Origin: Prevotella sp.
GTDB lineage: Bacteria; Bacteroidota; Bacteroidia; Bacteroidales; Bacteroidaceae
Length of the DNA: 33,674 bases
Direction of reading: 5' to 3'
Assembly (NCBI GenBank): GCA_022511055.1
Contig: JAFLSH010000001.1
Coordinates: 1 to 33,674, forward strand
The notes below the pieces were generated by a model that ran no database searches, had not been told where the DNA came from, and saw only the letters and a program-made list of their open reading frames with translations. Within the stretch, counting starts at the first letter, position 1. Each line of letters begins with the position of its first letter. Positions 1-9,500 of the stretch are shown here, piece after piece. Position numbers and translations under genes: made by a program.

Positions 1-42
1 GTTAAGGCTCAGTGCGTAGCTTCGTACTTCTTCTATGTTCAT
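1..42 (-). CDS. MmcQ/YjbR-family protein, N-terminal fragment (runs off the window)
   Basis: Read on the minus strand from the ATG at 42, the first 14 codons give MNIEEVRSYALSLN and the frame stays open to the window edge. This opening closely resembles the usual start of MmcQ/YjbR (DUF419) proteins, small DNA-binding-like proteins of unclear role. It lies 66 bp downstream of the ATPase gene on the same strand, so the two may be co-transcribed. Only 14 residues are visible, so the family call rests on the N-terminal signature alone. Confidence 0.5.
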   Translation of the reverse strand, partial: MNIEEVRSYALSLN

Positions 43-108
43 GTAATTGATATTGGTGTTATGTTGTTTCTGCCGTTTCCGCAGAGTTGCGGGGTGTTTA
101 GGTGCGCA

Positions 109-1371
109 TTAGTCCGAATATGCCTTGCACCATCGGTGGAAGGGGAGAACGGTAATGCGCTTATCGTCTTTTTCGATAACCGTATCTTGTTCCCATGTGA
201 TGATAAGCATGTTGTCGCACTTCAGTTCTGCGGCACATTCCATGATTGAGTCCACTTCCCGCTTGGCGGTTTTGGGAGCGGTCATGTCGTAGCAGACCTG
301 TATCAGCTGCACAATCTGGAACTTTTCCCGCAGCACAAAGTCGGTTTCGCGGTTGTTGCGCGAATGATAGTAGAATATGTTCTCGCTGACCTTGTTCTTA
401 CGCCTGAGCAGTTCCAGAAACACAAGGTTTTCAAGCAGTCGGCCTCTGTTCTCAGAGGTTTGGAAGGCACTGGAGACCAAAAAACCGTTGTCGACAATGT
501 AGGCTTTCTGAGGGGCTTTCTGCATCAGCTTCAGCTTGTTGTTGTAGCGTGGCAGATAGAAAAACAGGTAGGTCTGTTCCAGATAGGCGCAGAATTTCTG
601 GAGCGTAGACTTGCTGGAGAAGCTAAGTTCTTCGGCTAATGTGGAGAAAGTGAACGGAGAGCAGAACATGCTGACCAGATAGGTGGCCAGCTGGTATAGT
701 TCTGTCGTCTTGCGTATCTTGTAGCGCTTGGCAATGTCTTTAAGAATGATAGAGTCGAACAGCGAGTGCAGATAGCTTTCGGTTATCTCTCTGCTGTTGA
801 TGATTTCCGGGTAGCCGCCGTAGTGCATGTAGTCGCTAACTTGCAGCATGAGGGTCGCTCGCTCGTCAGGTAGGTCTTCCGCCCAGCTTGCCTGCCGATA
901 GTTGAGGCATTCCGTCAGCGAGAACGGCAGTATCTCCATTTCAACAAACCGCCCGGTGAGTACGGTGCCCATCTCGCTCGACAGCAGTTTGGCATTGGAG
1001 CCGGTTATCAGAAGGTTATGTCCGCGGCGGTAGAGCTTTGAAACCCACAAATCCCAGTGGTCAAGATTCTGGATTTCGTCGAGCATCAAATACTCATAGC
1101 CGGGATAGACCTCCTGGAGTGCCTGCATGACCGCATCCTCGTCGAACTTTCCAAGTAGCTTCTCGTCGTCGAAATTCAGATAGGCGAAGTTCTTTTCTTT
1201 CAGCAGCAGCAGGGCAAATACGGATTTGCCAGCCCTCCGTGGGCCGGTTATCAGCTTTATCAGCGGAGATGCCATGAATGCGGAAGCCCTCTTTTGGTAT
1301 TCCCGCGGTTGGTATGCTTTCTGGAGCAGGCTGTCGCGTTCTTGGCGATGCGCTAAGATGATTGATTTCAT
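109..1371 (-). CDS. AAA-type ATPase with DUF4143 C-terminal domain
   Basis: The 420-residue protein has a P-loop ITGPRRAGKS (Walker A about residues 43-50) and a Walker B YLMLDEI (about 94-100), the AAA_14 core. A DUF4143-like region follows (about 200-400), with the nuclease-like signature ETDFVL near residue 340. This family is abundant and variable in gut Bacteroidales; its role is unknown, and defence or plasmid-stability roles have been suggested. The start at 1371 is the first ATG about 34 nt after a good -7 box. The gene stands alone behind its own promoter, which sits inside an inverted repeat (1399-1430), so autoregulation or repression is plausible. The function call is limited to ATPase. 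Confidence 0.85.
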   Translation of the reverse strand: MKSIILAHRQERDSLLQKAYQPREYQKRASAFMASPLIKLITGPRRAGKSVFALLLLKEKNFAYLNFDDEKLLGKFDEDAVMQALQEVYPGYEYLMLDEIQNLDHWDLWVSKLYRRGHNLLITGSNAKLLSSEMGTVLTGRFVEMEILPFSLTECLNYRQASWAEDLPDERATLMLQVSDYMHYGGYPEIINSREITESYLHSLFDSIILKDIAKRYKIRKTTELYQLATYLVSMFCSPFTFSTLAEELSFSSKSTLQKFCAYLEQTYLFFYLPRYNNKLKLMQKAPQKAYIVDNGFLVSSAFQTSENRGRLLENLVFLELLRRKNKVSENIFYYHSRNNRETDFVLREKFQIVQLIQVCYDMTAPKTAKREVDSIMECAAELKCDNMLIITWEQDTVIEKDDKRITVLPFHRWCKAYSD

Positions 1372-1398
1372 GCTTTTTTGTGCAGTTTTTTTTGTTTG

Positions 1399-1452
1399 TA
1401 CTGGACAAAATTAGCAAAATTTGTCCAGTATACCAAATATTTTGGCCAAAAT
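1399..1452 (-). promoter_or_regulatory. Promoter with overlapping inverted-repeat operators for the DUF4143 ATPase gene
   Basis: On the minus strand a TTTG -33 box (1437-1434), a 20-bp spacer and TAATTTTG (-7, 1413-1406) match the Bacteroidetes consensus. A perfect 11-bp inverted repeat (TACTGGACAAA at 1399-1409 and TTTGTCCAGTA at 1420-1430, 10-bp gap) covers the -7 box and half the spacer. Immediately upstream of the -33 is a 14-bp perfect palindrome ATTTTGGCCAAAAT (1439-1452). The promoter is clear. That the palindromes are operators is an inference from position. Confidence 0.75.
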
Positions 1453-1514
1453 TTATCGTTTTCGGGTGAATCTGCTATGATAAACTATGGGTTTTGCCCA
1501 AAAGCGGCGGTGCT

Positions 1515-2360
1515 TTATGGGCAGGAAGCATGGTAGCGCACCAGCTCAGGCAGCGGCGAGCGCTCGATGCGCCCCAACGGCCGCCCGCTGCGGCTCAGGG
1601 CCTCGGCCAGCTCGGCGCGGAAGTGGTAGGCTATGCTGCCAACGGCTGAGACAGGCAGGTCTTCACTGCCGTATGGCACCAGGTTGCGGTCAACAAACTG
1701 TAGGAAACTGTCGATAACCAACTGTCGCACAGCGTCTACGTGCAGGTGGGCATGAATGAACGGGGCAAGTGAGGCCAGCCAGCGGTTGGCCAGCGGCTGG
1801 CGGTAGACCCGGCTGATGATGTCGCCCTCGCTCATCTGAAGGCTGTCGAGCAGTTCGCCGCGCAGGGGTGCAGGCAGGCGGCCTTTCAGCACGGCGTTCA
1901 GGAAACGGGCACCCAGCACTGCGCCGGAGCCCTCGTCGCCAAGGATATAGCCCAGTGGCGGTGTGTTCATGACAATGCGGGTGCCGTCGTAAAGACAGGA
2001 GTTGGAGCCTGTGCCGAGAATGCAGGCGATGCCACGGCCGCGGCCGCAAAGGGCGCGGGCCGCACCGAGCAGGTCGCCCTCTGTCTCAACGGCATGGCAT
2101 TGGGGAAAGGTCTGCCGGAAAAGGCGCTGCATGCGCTCTTGCAGCTCTGGCCGCAGGCCGCTGCCATAGAAGTGAATGGCGGTGGCGGCAGAGACATCGA
2201 GGCGGGGGCGAAGCTCCTCGTTGAGAATGGCGGAAATGGCCTGGTCGTCTTGGTGAAACGGGTTGATGCCCTGGGTCTTGCAGGTAGCCACTACCTGCCC
2301 GTCGGCATCGACCAGACACCAGTCGGTTTTTGTGCTTCCGCTGTCGGCTATCAGTTTCAT
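1515..2360 (-). CDS. BadF/BadG/BcrA/BcrD-family ATPase, probable N-acetylhexosamine kinase
   Basis: The product, about 281 residues, starts KLIADSGSTKTDW, the phosphate-1 loop of the ASKHA (actin/hexokinase-like) fold. It continues with ILGTGSNS (phosphate-2 type) and LGYILGDEGSGAVLGA, which are hallmarks of the BadF/BcrA group containing GlcNAc kinases. In Bacteroidales these proteins are usually annotated as N-acetylglucosamine (or MurNAc) kinases feeding amino-sugar salvage; the exact substrate cannot be read here. An ATG five codons further upstream (2375) would place the start inside the promoter -7 box, so the ATG at 2360 was chosen. It is divergent from the MscS-like gene, with about 88 bp between starts. 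No partner salvage genes are adjacent. Confidence 0.85.
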   Translation of the reverse strand: MKLIADSGSTKTDWCLVDADGQVVATCKTQGINPFHQDDQAISAILNEELRPRLDVSAATAIHFYGSGLRPELQERMQRLFRQTFPQCHAVETEGDLLGAARALCGRGRGIACILGTGSNSCLYDGTRIVMNTPPLGYILGDEGSGAVLGARFLNAVLKGRLPAPLRGELLDSLQMSEGDIISRVYRQPLANRWLASLAPFIHAHLHVDAVRQLVIDSFLQFVDRNLVPYGSEDLPVSAVGSIAYHFRAELAEALSRSGRPLGRIERSPLPELVRYHASCP

Positions 2361-2364
2361 GGCA

Positions 2365-2372
2365 CAAAGGTA
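2365..2372 (-). promoter_or_regulatory. -7 box of the BadF-family kinase gene (probably leaderless)
   Basis: TACCTTTG on the minus strand fits the TAnnTTTG -7 consensus and ends only 4 nt before the ATG at 2360. The transcript would therefore begin at or next to the start codon. No good -33 TTTG is seen at 20 bp. Confidence 0.5.
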
Positions 2373-2418
2373 CAAAATATTTTTCTGATTCCTTCGTTCT
2401 TTATTGTAAATAATTTAT

Positions 2419-2426
2419 TATCTTTG
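2419..2426 (+). promoter_or_regulatory. -7 box upstream of the MscS-family gene
   Basis: TATCTTTG fits the TAnnTTTG consensus and lies 22 nt before the ATG at 2449. The -33 region is weak (TTCG). It is about 50 bp from the opposing -7 box of the kinase gene, so the two promoters share upstream DNA. Confidence 0.5.
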
Positions 2427-2448
2427 CACGCAAAATCAAGAAGCTGAA

Positions 2449-4800
2449 ATGAAGAAAGCACTTTTCGTACTGATAACTCTGACTTTTTGTGCGCTCCACG
2501 CCCATGCGGTGCTGAAGGAGAAAGACTTGGAACAGACACTTGGCATATTGCGCAAGGAGCTGACTACCAGCTACAACGAGCAGAACACCGAGGCCGAGCT
2601 GCGGCAGCAGCAGAACTCGGTCGTCATCCGCCAGCTGATGGAGACCATGAAGCGGTCGAACCAGAACGCGCTGATGCTCTACTCGCAGAAGGTCGACTAC
2701 GTGTTCGACCTGACCTATGCCTGCCATGAGGCCACGGAGCAGTATCAGCAGTTCCACCGCCAGCAGCTGCCCTTCAGGCAGTATATCGAAAAGACGGGCT
2801 ATGAAGTGGCAAAGTATGACAGCCTGATAAACAGCCTGGAGTCCATGCCCGTGAACATGCTGTCGCAGCAGGCGCGCATAGACCGCAGTGTCTGTCTGGC
2901 GCTGGCGACAAACATCAGGAACACGCTCATGGAGAACAGTCAGCAGATGACTGACTACATGCACTACTATGCCAACACCGAGCAGCGGCTGCGCTCGCTG
3001 AACGACTATGCGCTGAAGCGCTATAACGACATACAGACCAGCATCTTCCGCAATGGCGGCGCGGACTTCTACACCATTGTCTGCAACCTGCGGCAGTACT
3101 GGGATTCGGCATGGGAAGTGATGGGGAAGAAATACAAGCTGACCGGCAATGAGAGTGTGGAAAACATGTCGCAGTGGTCGCTCGGCTGGATTTTAGGGCT
3201 TTTTCTCGTCATGATGGTTTACGCGCTGGCGGCCGTGCTGCTGAATCAGTTGGTGTTCCGCTTCCTGATGCCCCGGCGGCTCAAGACTGAGGACTTCATG
3301 AAGAAGCGCTCGGCCATCATCATGGCCACCACCACCATCACGTTTGCCCTGATTATGGGCATCATGACCAACACGTCAGGCCAGAACTTCCTGGTCATGG
3401 CCTCGAACTTGCTCGTGGAGTTTGCGTGGCTGATGAGTGTCATCCTGGTGTCGCTGCTGCTGCGCGTGGGGGCAGACCAGCTGAACAATGCGTTCCGCAT
3501 CTATGCGCCGCTGCTCATTGTCACCTTCATCGTCATTGCCTTCCGCATAGCGCTGATACCCTCGGAGATGGTAAACCTGGTGTTCCCGATGGTGCTGCTG
3601 GCCTGCACCGCCTGGCAATGGCTGTCTGTGCGCAGGCACAAACAGTCGATACCGCGGTCAGACATGGTCTATACCTACATCTCGCTGCTGGTGTTCTTTG
3701 TGTCGCTGGGCTGCTCGTGGATAGGCTACACGCTGCTCTCGGTGCAGCTGCTGATTTGGTGGACTATGCAGCTGACCTGCATACTGACCATTACCTGTCT
3801 GTCGACCTACGTACACGCCTACGGTGACCGCCACGGTCTGGCAAAGGCGCCCATCACCAAGTCGTGGCTCTACTTGCTGCTCTACCGCGTGGTGTTGCCG
3901 ATACTGGGTGTGCTTTCGGTGATGGTGAGCATCTACTGGGCGGCCAGCGTGTTCAACCTGACCGACCTGTGCTGGCGGCTCTTCAACGCCAACTTCGTAG
4001 ACCAGAAGAACTTGCAGCTGTCTATCATGAAACTCACGGTGGTCGTCTGCCTGTGGTTTCTGTTCAGGTATGTCGTGCAGACCGTGCTGGCACTGATGCG
4101 CCAGCACTACGAGATTAGTGACCCGTCGACCGCTGCCTCAAAGGAAGTGATGGGGCGCAATGTCATTCAGGTGCTGGTCTGGGGCATCTGGCTGCTCATC
4201 TCGCTGTCTATCCTCAACATCTCCGTGGCCTGGCTGCTCGCCATTTCCGGCGGCCTGTCGACAGGTATCGGCTTTGCATCGAAGGATATCATCGAAAACA
4301 TCTACTACGGTGCCTCGCTCATGGCAGGGCGCATCAAGGTGGGCGACTGGATACAGGTAGACGGTACTATGGGCAAGGTGGCATCCATCAGCTACACCTC
4401 GACCATCATAGAGTCGTTGTACGGTGAAGTGATAACATTCCAGAACTCGCAGCTGTTCGCAAAGAATTACAAAAACCTGACCAAAAACCATGGCTATGTG
4501 CTGGCGGTGGTGCCTTTCGGCGTGGCTTACGGCTCTAACTTGAGGCAGGTGACAGAACTGGTGGAACAGGCTGTAGGCCAGCTGCGCCACCAGTGGATGG
4601 ACCATTCGAAGGCGGTGAAGGCCGTGGTGTCTGAAATGGCTGACTCCAGCATTAACTTCAACCTTTTTGTGTGGGTTGAGGCACCCAAGAGGTCGCATGT
4701 CGTCAGTGATGTGCTGAAATGCGTTTACGAGACACTGGGTCAGAACAATATTTCGATTCCGTTCCCGCAGCGCGATGTGCATATTATAAAAGAAACGTAA
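2449..4800 (+). CDS. Large mechanosensitive ion channel, MscS family (MscK/MscM-like layout)
   Basis: The 783-residue protein has a signal peptide (about 1-20), then a largely helical, Gln-rich periplasmic region (to about 235). A series of hydrophobic segments follows from about 245 to 600, and then the MscS core. The pore-lining helix is visible as AWLLAISGGLSTGIGFASKD (from residue 594), followed by the beta domain with GRIKVGDWIQVDG and a C-terminal alpha/beta domain. Small MscS proteins are about 290 residues; this has the long extra periplasmic and membrane part typical of MscK/YbdG/YjeP-type channels. It should open under membrane tension to release solutes during hypo-osmotic shock. 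It precedes kdsA by about 50 bp; kdsA has its own promoter. Confidence 0.9.
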   Translation: MKKALFVLITLTFCALHAHAVLKEKDLEQTLGILRKELTTSYNEQNTEAELRQQQNSVVIRQLMETMKRSNQNALMLYSQKVDYVFDLTYACHEATEQYQQFHRQQLPFRQYIEKTGYEVAKYDSLINSLESMPVNMLSQQARIDRSVCLALATNIRNTLMENSQQMTDYMHYYANTEQRLRSLNDYALKRYNDIQTSIFRNGGADFYTIVCNLRQYWDSAWEVMGKKYKLTGNESVENMSQWSLGWILGLFLVMMVYALAAVLLNQLVFRFLMPRRLKTEDFMKKRSAIIMATTTITFALIMGIMTNTSGQNFLVMASNLLVEFAWLMSVILVSLLLRVGADQLNNAFRIYAPLLIVTFIVIAFRIALIPSEMVNLVFPMVLLACTAWQWLSVRRHKQSIPRSDMVYTYISLLVFFVSLGCSWIGYTLLSVQLLIWWTMQLTCILTITCLSTYVHAYGDRHGLAKAPITKSWLYLLLYRVVLPILGVLSVMVSIYWAASVFNLTDLCWRLFNANFVDQKNLQLSIMKLTVVVCLWFLFRYVVQTVLALMRQHYEISDPSTAASKEVMGRNVIQVLVWGIWLLISLSILNISVAWLLAISGGLSTGIGFASKDIIENIYYGASLMAGRIKVGDWIQVDGTMGKVASISYTSTIIESLYGEVITFQNSQLFAKNYKNLTKNHGYVLAVVPFGVAYGSNLRQVTELVEQAVGQLRHQWMDHSKAVKAVVSEMADSSINFNLFVWVEAPKRSHVVSDVLKCVYETLGQNNISIPFPQRDVHIIKET

Positions 4801-4815
4801 TATTTTCATGGAAAA

Positions 4816-4847
4816 GTTGGCAGATTGCACAAAAAAACGTATCTTTG
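4816..4847 (+). promoter_or_regulatory. kdsA promoter
   Basis: GTTG (-33, 4816-4819), a 20-bp spacer and TATCTTTG (-7, 4840-4847) match the Bacteroidetes promoter. The -7 ends 4 nt before the ATG at 4852, so the mRNA is probably leaderless or starts a few bases inside the annotated start. In the latter case the in-frame ATG at 4867 would be used. Confidence 0.65.
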
Positions 4848-4851
4848 CAAA

Positions 4852-5619
4852 ATGAATTTGAATGATATGACGATTATAGCAGGCCCTTGCGTTATTGAAT
4901 CAGCTGAGTTGCTGGATATTGTAGCGACTGAGTTGGTGCGTATCAATGCGCTTTTGGGAACGGATATCATTTTCAAAGCCTCGTTTGACAAGGCCAACCG
5001 AACATCCGTGCGGTCGTTCCGCGGCCCGGGCATTGACCGGGGGCTGCAGATGCTGAATGATGTGAAGGAGAAGCACGGCCTGCGGGTGCTAACCGACATT
5101 CACGAGGCGTGGCAGGCGGAGCCGGCAGGGCAGGTCTGCGATATATTGCAGATACCTGCGTTTCTCTGTCGGCAGACAGATTTGTTAGTGGCAGCGGCCC
5201 GCACTGGGCGGACTGTAAACATCAAGAAGGCGCAGTTCCTGTCGGGGCAAGACATGAAATATCCTGTGGAGAAGGCCCGCGAGGCGGGAGCTAAGGATGT
5301 CTGGCTGACAGAGCGCGGCAACATGATGGGATATAACAACCTGGTGGTGGACTTCCGTAACATCAGCGATATGCTGCAAATCGTGCCAACGGTCATCATG
5401 GACTGTACGCACTCCGTGCAACGCCCGGGCGGCAGTGACGGAAAGACGGGGGGAGACCGCCGCTTCGTGCCGTCAATGGCGCTGGCCGCAAAGGCTTTCG
5501 GCGCTACGGGCTGGTTCTTTGAGGTGCATCCCACGCCTGACCAGGGATTGAGCGATGCGGCAAACATGCTGGAACTTGATAAGTTAGAAGAGCTTGTAAA
5601 ACGACTGTTAAAGGAATGA
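4852..5619 (+). CDS. kdsA: 3-deoxy-8-phosphooctulonate synthase (KDO-8-P synthase)
   Basis: KdsA condenses phosphoenolpyruvate with D-arabinose 5-phosphate to give KDO-8-phosphate, the committed step to the KDO of lipid A-core. Visible family marks are IIAGPCVIES near the N terminus, FKASFDKANR, RGPG, IPAFLCRQTDLL, NIKKAQFLSGQDM, TERGN and DCTHSVQRPGG. The product, about 255 residues, is slightly shorter than typical KdsA. An ATG at 4825 is rejected because it lies upstream of the -7 box; 4852 and 4867 are both possible. The stop overlaps the kdsD start (ATGA at 5616-5619), so the two consecutive pathway enzymes are translationally coupled. Confidence 0.95.
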   Translation: MNLNDMTIIAGPCVIESAELLDIVATELVRINALLGTDIIFKASFDKANRTSVRSFRGPGIDRGLQMLNDVKEKHGLRVLTDIHEAWQAEPAGQVCDILQIPAFLCRQTDLLVAAARTGRTVNIKKAQFLSGQDMKYPVEKAREAGAKDVWLTERGNMMGYNNLVVDFRNISDMLQIVPTVIMDCTHSVQRPGGSDGKTGGDRRFVPSMALAAKAFGATGWFFEVHPTPDQGLSDAANMLELDKLEELVKRLLKE

Positions 5620-6563
5620 CAGCGAGAGAGTACGCCATACAGTGCATCAGAGATGAGGCCGAGGCCGTGAGAAGCCTTGCCGACAAGATTGATGAGAGCT
5701 TTGATAAGGCTGTCAACACGATACTTGCCTGCAAGGGAAAGGTCATTGTTACGGGCGTTGGGAAAAGCGGGCATATTGGTGCCAAGATTGCCGCCACGCT
5801 GTCGTCTACAGGCACACCTTCGTTCTTCATCAACCCGCTGGATGTCTTCCACGGCGATTTGGGGGTTATGACCCCTGAAGATGTTGTGCTGGCCATCAGT
5901 AATTCGGGGCAGACAGACGAGCTGTTGCGCTTCATTCCCATGCTGCTGCATATGAACATACCCATTATCGGCATGAGTGGCCACCCGAATTCGCTGCTCG
6001 CAAAGTATTCGACCTGTTTCCTGAATGTCGGGGTCGACAAAGAGGCGTGTCCGCTGAACTTGGCACCCACCAGTTCGACAATGGCACAGCTGGCAATGGG
6101 AGATGCCTTGGCGATAGCCTTGATGAAGGCACGGCACTTCAAATCGAAGGATTTTGCGCAGTTCCATCCCGGCGGCGAGCTGGGAAAGCGGTTGCTGACT
6201 ACCGCCAGCGACATCATGCGCACGGAAAACATCCCTTTCATCTCGCCGGATATGCACCTGGGCGATGCCATTATGGAAGTTAGCAAAGGGCAGTTGGGAT
6301 TGGGAATAGCGGAAGTCGGCGGGCGCATGGTAGGGCTGATAACCAACGGCGATATACGCCGCGCCATGGAACGCTGGCAGGCAGACTTCTTCAACCACGT
6401 TGTCAGTGATATCATGACAACGCACCCGCAGACCGTGAAGCCTGAGACAAAGGTGAGCGAAGTGCAGAAAATCATCAAGAAACACAAAGTCCACTCCGTG
6501 CCCGTAGTTGATGAGAATAATTGTGTACTTGGTATCATTGACCAGTATCTGAGTTTAATTTAG
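5616..6563 (+). CDS. kdsD: Arabinose-5-phosphate isomerase (KpsF/GutQ/KdsD family)
   Basis: This 315-residue enzyme converts ribulose 5-phosphate to arabinose 5-phosphate, the substrate of KdsA. The SIS domain (about 35-170) shows VIVTGVGKSGHIGAKIAATL, STGTPSFF and ISNSGQTDE. It is followed by GKRLL and a pair of CBS domains (about 205-315). Full length matches KdsD/GutQ. Its start overlaps the kdsA stop by 4 bp, which makes the KDO assignment firm rather than a sorbitol (GutQ) role. Confidence 0.95.
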   Translation: MTAREYAIQCIRDEAEAVRSLADKIDESFDKAVNTILACKGKVIVTGVGKSGHIGAKIAATLSSTGTPSFFINPLDVFHGDLGVMTPEDVVLAISNSGQTDELLRFIPMLLHMNIPIIGMSGHPNSLLAKYSTCFLNVGVDKEACPLNLAPTSSTMAQLAMGDALAIALMKARHFKSKDFAQFHPGGELGKRLLTTASDIMRTENIPFISPDMHLGDAIMEVSKGQLGLGIAEVGGRMVGLITNGDIRRAMERWQADFFNHVVSDIMTTHPQTVKPETKVSEVQKIIKKHKVHSVPVVDENNCVLGIIDQYLSLI

Positions 6564-6589
6564 AATAAAGAGAATAACAAACAATACTC

Positions 6590-9500
6590 ATGATGAAGAA
6601 ATTGTTCATTGCATCATTGCTGTTGATACTGCCCATGGCCGTAACAGCTGTTTATCTTTTCAAAACACTTGATGCCAGGCGTGGCCTGACCAGTAGCCAG
6701 GTTAACTGCATTCTCAAGGACTCAAGGGGCTATATGTGGTTTGGTACGCCGGCCGGCCTGTACCGCTATGATGGCTACACCTTCAAGAACTTCCAATGCG
6801 ACTCCCAAGACGGCTCTTCGCTGCCTGACAGCTACATCAACTCCATCCAAGAGGCACTTGATGGTAATCTCTGGGTTCGCACCCCGTCAGGCTATTGCCT
6901 GTATAACCCGCAGACAGAGAGCTTTGAACGTGATATGAAGCTCGTGTTCTCGCGAATGGGAATAGAGCGAGTGCCTGCCATTGTCTATATCGACAAGCAC
7001 AAGAATCTTTGGGGCTATATTCCGAACAAGGGTGTTCTCTGCTATAACATGCAGCAACAGCTGCTATATGAGTTTGGTTATACAGATGATGCACATGGTG
7101 TGCCGCAGGGAAATATCTGCTCCATCTCTGAGTGCCGTGATGGTGCGCTGATTGTCTATGATGATGGGCGCATTGTCTGTTGTGATGTTATGCACCAGCA
7201 GCACACGGTGTGGGCCACCAGCGAGATTGCTGCGCGTAAGTTGCGCCGTTCCAGTTCGTTGCGGGCATTTGCCGACCAGATGGATAACATCTGGCTCTAC
7301 GGTCAGGGTACTCTTTTCGTGTATAACAAAAGCGCCAATAGCTGGAATACGGACTTTGGCAACAGGCTTGGGCTCACTGGCGTTGGCGTAGACAATGCTA
7401 TAAACGGCATGGGCAGCGATAAGAGCGGAAACATTTGGATTGGCTCTGACCGTTTGGGGCTTTTGCGCATGAATGCTACCACCTATGAGATGGAATCCGT
7501 TTGGGCGCGTAGCATCAATGATGTGCGGAAAAATGATGATGGTATTCGTGTTCAGAGTCTGTATATTGATGACACGGATTTGATTTGGGTTGGCACGGAA
7601 AAGTCGGGTGTGGCTTATTCCGGCAAGAGCATCTACCGTTTCCAGTCAAATCTTATCGGAGATGTAACGGCCATAGCCCAGGATGCCAATGGGCGGGTCT
7701 GGTATGGAACGAGCGATAAGGGATTGCTTGATTATAATGGAGAGCTGGCCAGCCTGAAAGTGTCTTGCATCACTTCTGCTCCTGATGGCAGCCTGTGGGT
7801 TGGCTCAAAGCAAAATGGTCTTACGCGCATCAAAGATGGCGCTACCCATGTCTACTCCTTGGCAAAAGACAGCCTGAAAACTCTGATTGATGACCATGTC
7901 AATGCCCTTTGCACAGACAAGGTTGGTAATCTCTGGATAGCCACCAGTGGTGGTCTGCAAGTCTATAACCACCGCATGAACACCTTCTCAACCTATACCC
8001 GCGAGAATGGAAAGTTGCAGACAAACAATATTACTGCACTGTTCTATGGCACGGATAACAAGCTGCTTATCGGTACGGGCGAAGGACTGTCTATCATGGA
8101 TCTTACAACTACTGAGATAAAGCACCTGACAGGCAACTCCACCCACATGAAGCCTTTCACCAACAACTACGTTACGCAAGTCTATGAAGATTCGCGTGGA
8201 CTTATCTGGGTGGGTACTCGCGAAGGTCTGAATATTCTGTATCCGCAGAATGACACTCTGAAGTATTTGACTGAGAAACAAGGACTTTGCAACAACAATA
8301 TTTGCGGTATCACTGAAGATAAGAAGCATAATATGTGGGTGACCACCAGCAATGGCGTAAGTCGCATTGTGGTGCAGCGTAATCAAGAGGAGTCATATAG
8401 CTATGGCCTGTATAACTATGACACTACTGATGGTCTTCAGTCAAACGAGTTCAATCCTGGTGCCATTTTGACAAAAACTGATGGAAATGTGCTTTTAGGT
8501 GGACTGCGCGGTGTGAACTGGACCAGCCAAGAGGTGAACTCTGACACGGAAACACTGCCCAAAGTGATGCTGACCCAGCTGTTCTTTGGCGAGCAAGAAG
8601 TGCTGACGGGGCATGAGTATGATGGTATTGTGCCGCTGCCGCAGGCTTTGAACGAGACCAACAAGATTGCATTGAAAAACAGCCAGAACACCTTTACCAT
8701 CAAGTTTGCCGCTGGTAACTACAACCAGAGTGAACGCCTGCAATTCATGTATTGGATGGAAGGATTGGATAGTGACTGGCGTAACGGCGATGCATTGAGC
8801 CATGGCGTAACCTTCCATGACTTGTCAAGCGGCAACTACGTGCTGCATGTCAAGGCCATCAGTGCAGAGGGCGCAGTCAGTAACCAAGAGCGGACACTTG
8901 AAATCCATATTGACCGCCCCTGGTATCTGTCGTGGTGGATGATTTTCATCTATGCCAGCCTTATCATTGTCATTCTTTACATTTGGAAGATAGGCATCAA
9001 TCAGGCCAAGGAAATCAAGAACCGCAAAGGCGCTGTTATCATGGAGCTGAAACGCCAGCGTGAGGAAATCAAGTCTACCGCAGACGATTTGCGGCAGCCA
9101 ATGTCTCGCATGGCCGGTATTATTGGCAATCTGTCTGAGAAGGAAAAGTCTTTGGAAGAGCGCGAGCAGCTTAATGCCCTGCATTCCCAGATGTTGCAAA
9201 TCATTACCCGCGTGAGCGACATGCAGATGGCACTGGAACACCCGGAGGAGAAGGCCAAGGCAGCAGTACATAAGCGCTATGAGTTGAACGCCAAGGGTGA
9301 ACTGGAACTGCCAGAGGCTGTGAACGAGACACTGACCTCTGAATTCCGGCCTCGCCAGAACGTTGACATGCCAACTGCGAAGTTTGTGGTTATCTTCATT
9401 GATGATAACGAAGACTTCCTCAAGTTCACCAGCGCGCGCCTGCGCAATGTCTACAATCTGCATGTCTACAACAACATTATCAAGGCGGCAGAAGACCTTG

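Noticed and set aside
1496..1522. Hairpin at the 3' end of the sugar-kinase gene (10-bp stem with one bulge, 6-nt loop)
   Set aside because: No T-run follows on the minus strand and the stop codon is inside it; not supported as a terminator.
5100..6494. Long minus-strand open frames antisense to kdsA-kdsD, and similar long frames antisense to susC and the MscS gene
   Set aside because: They mirror strongly conserved genes on the plus strand and show no recognisable protein family; codon-bias shadows.
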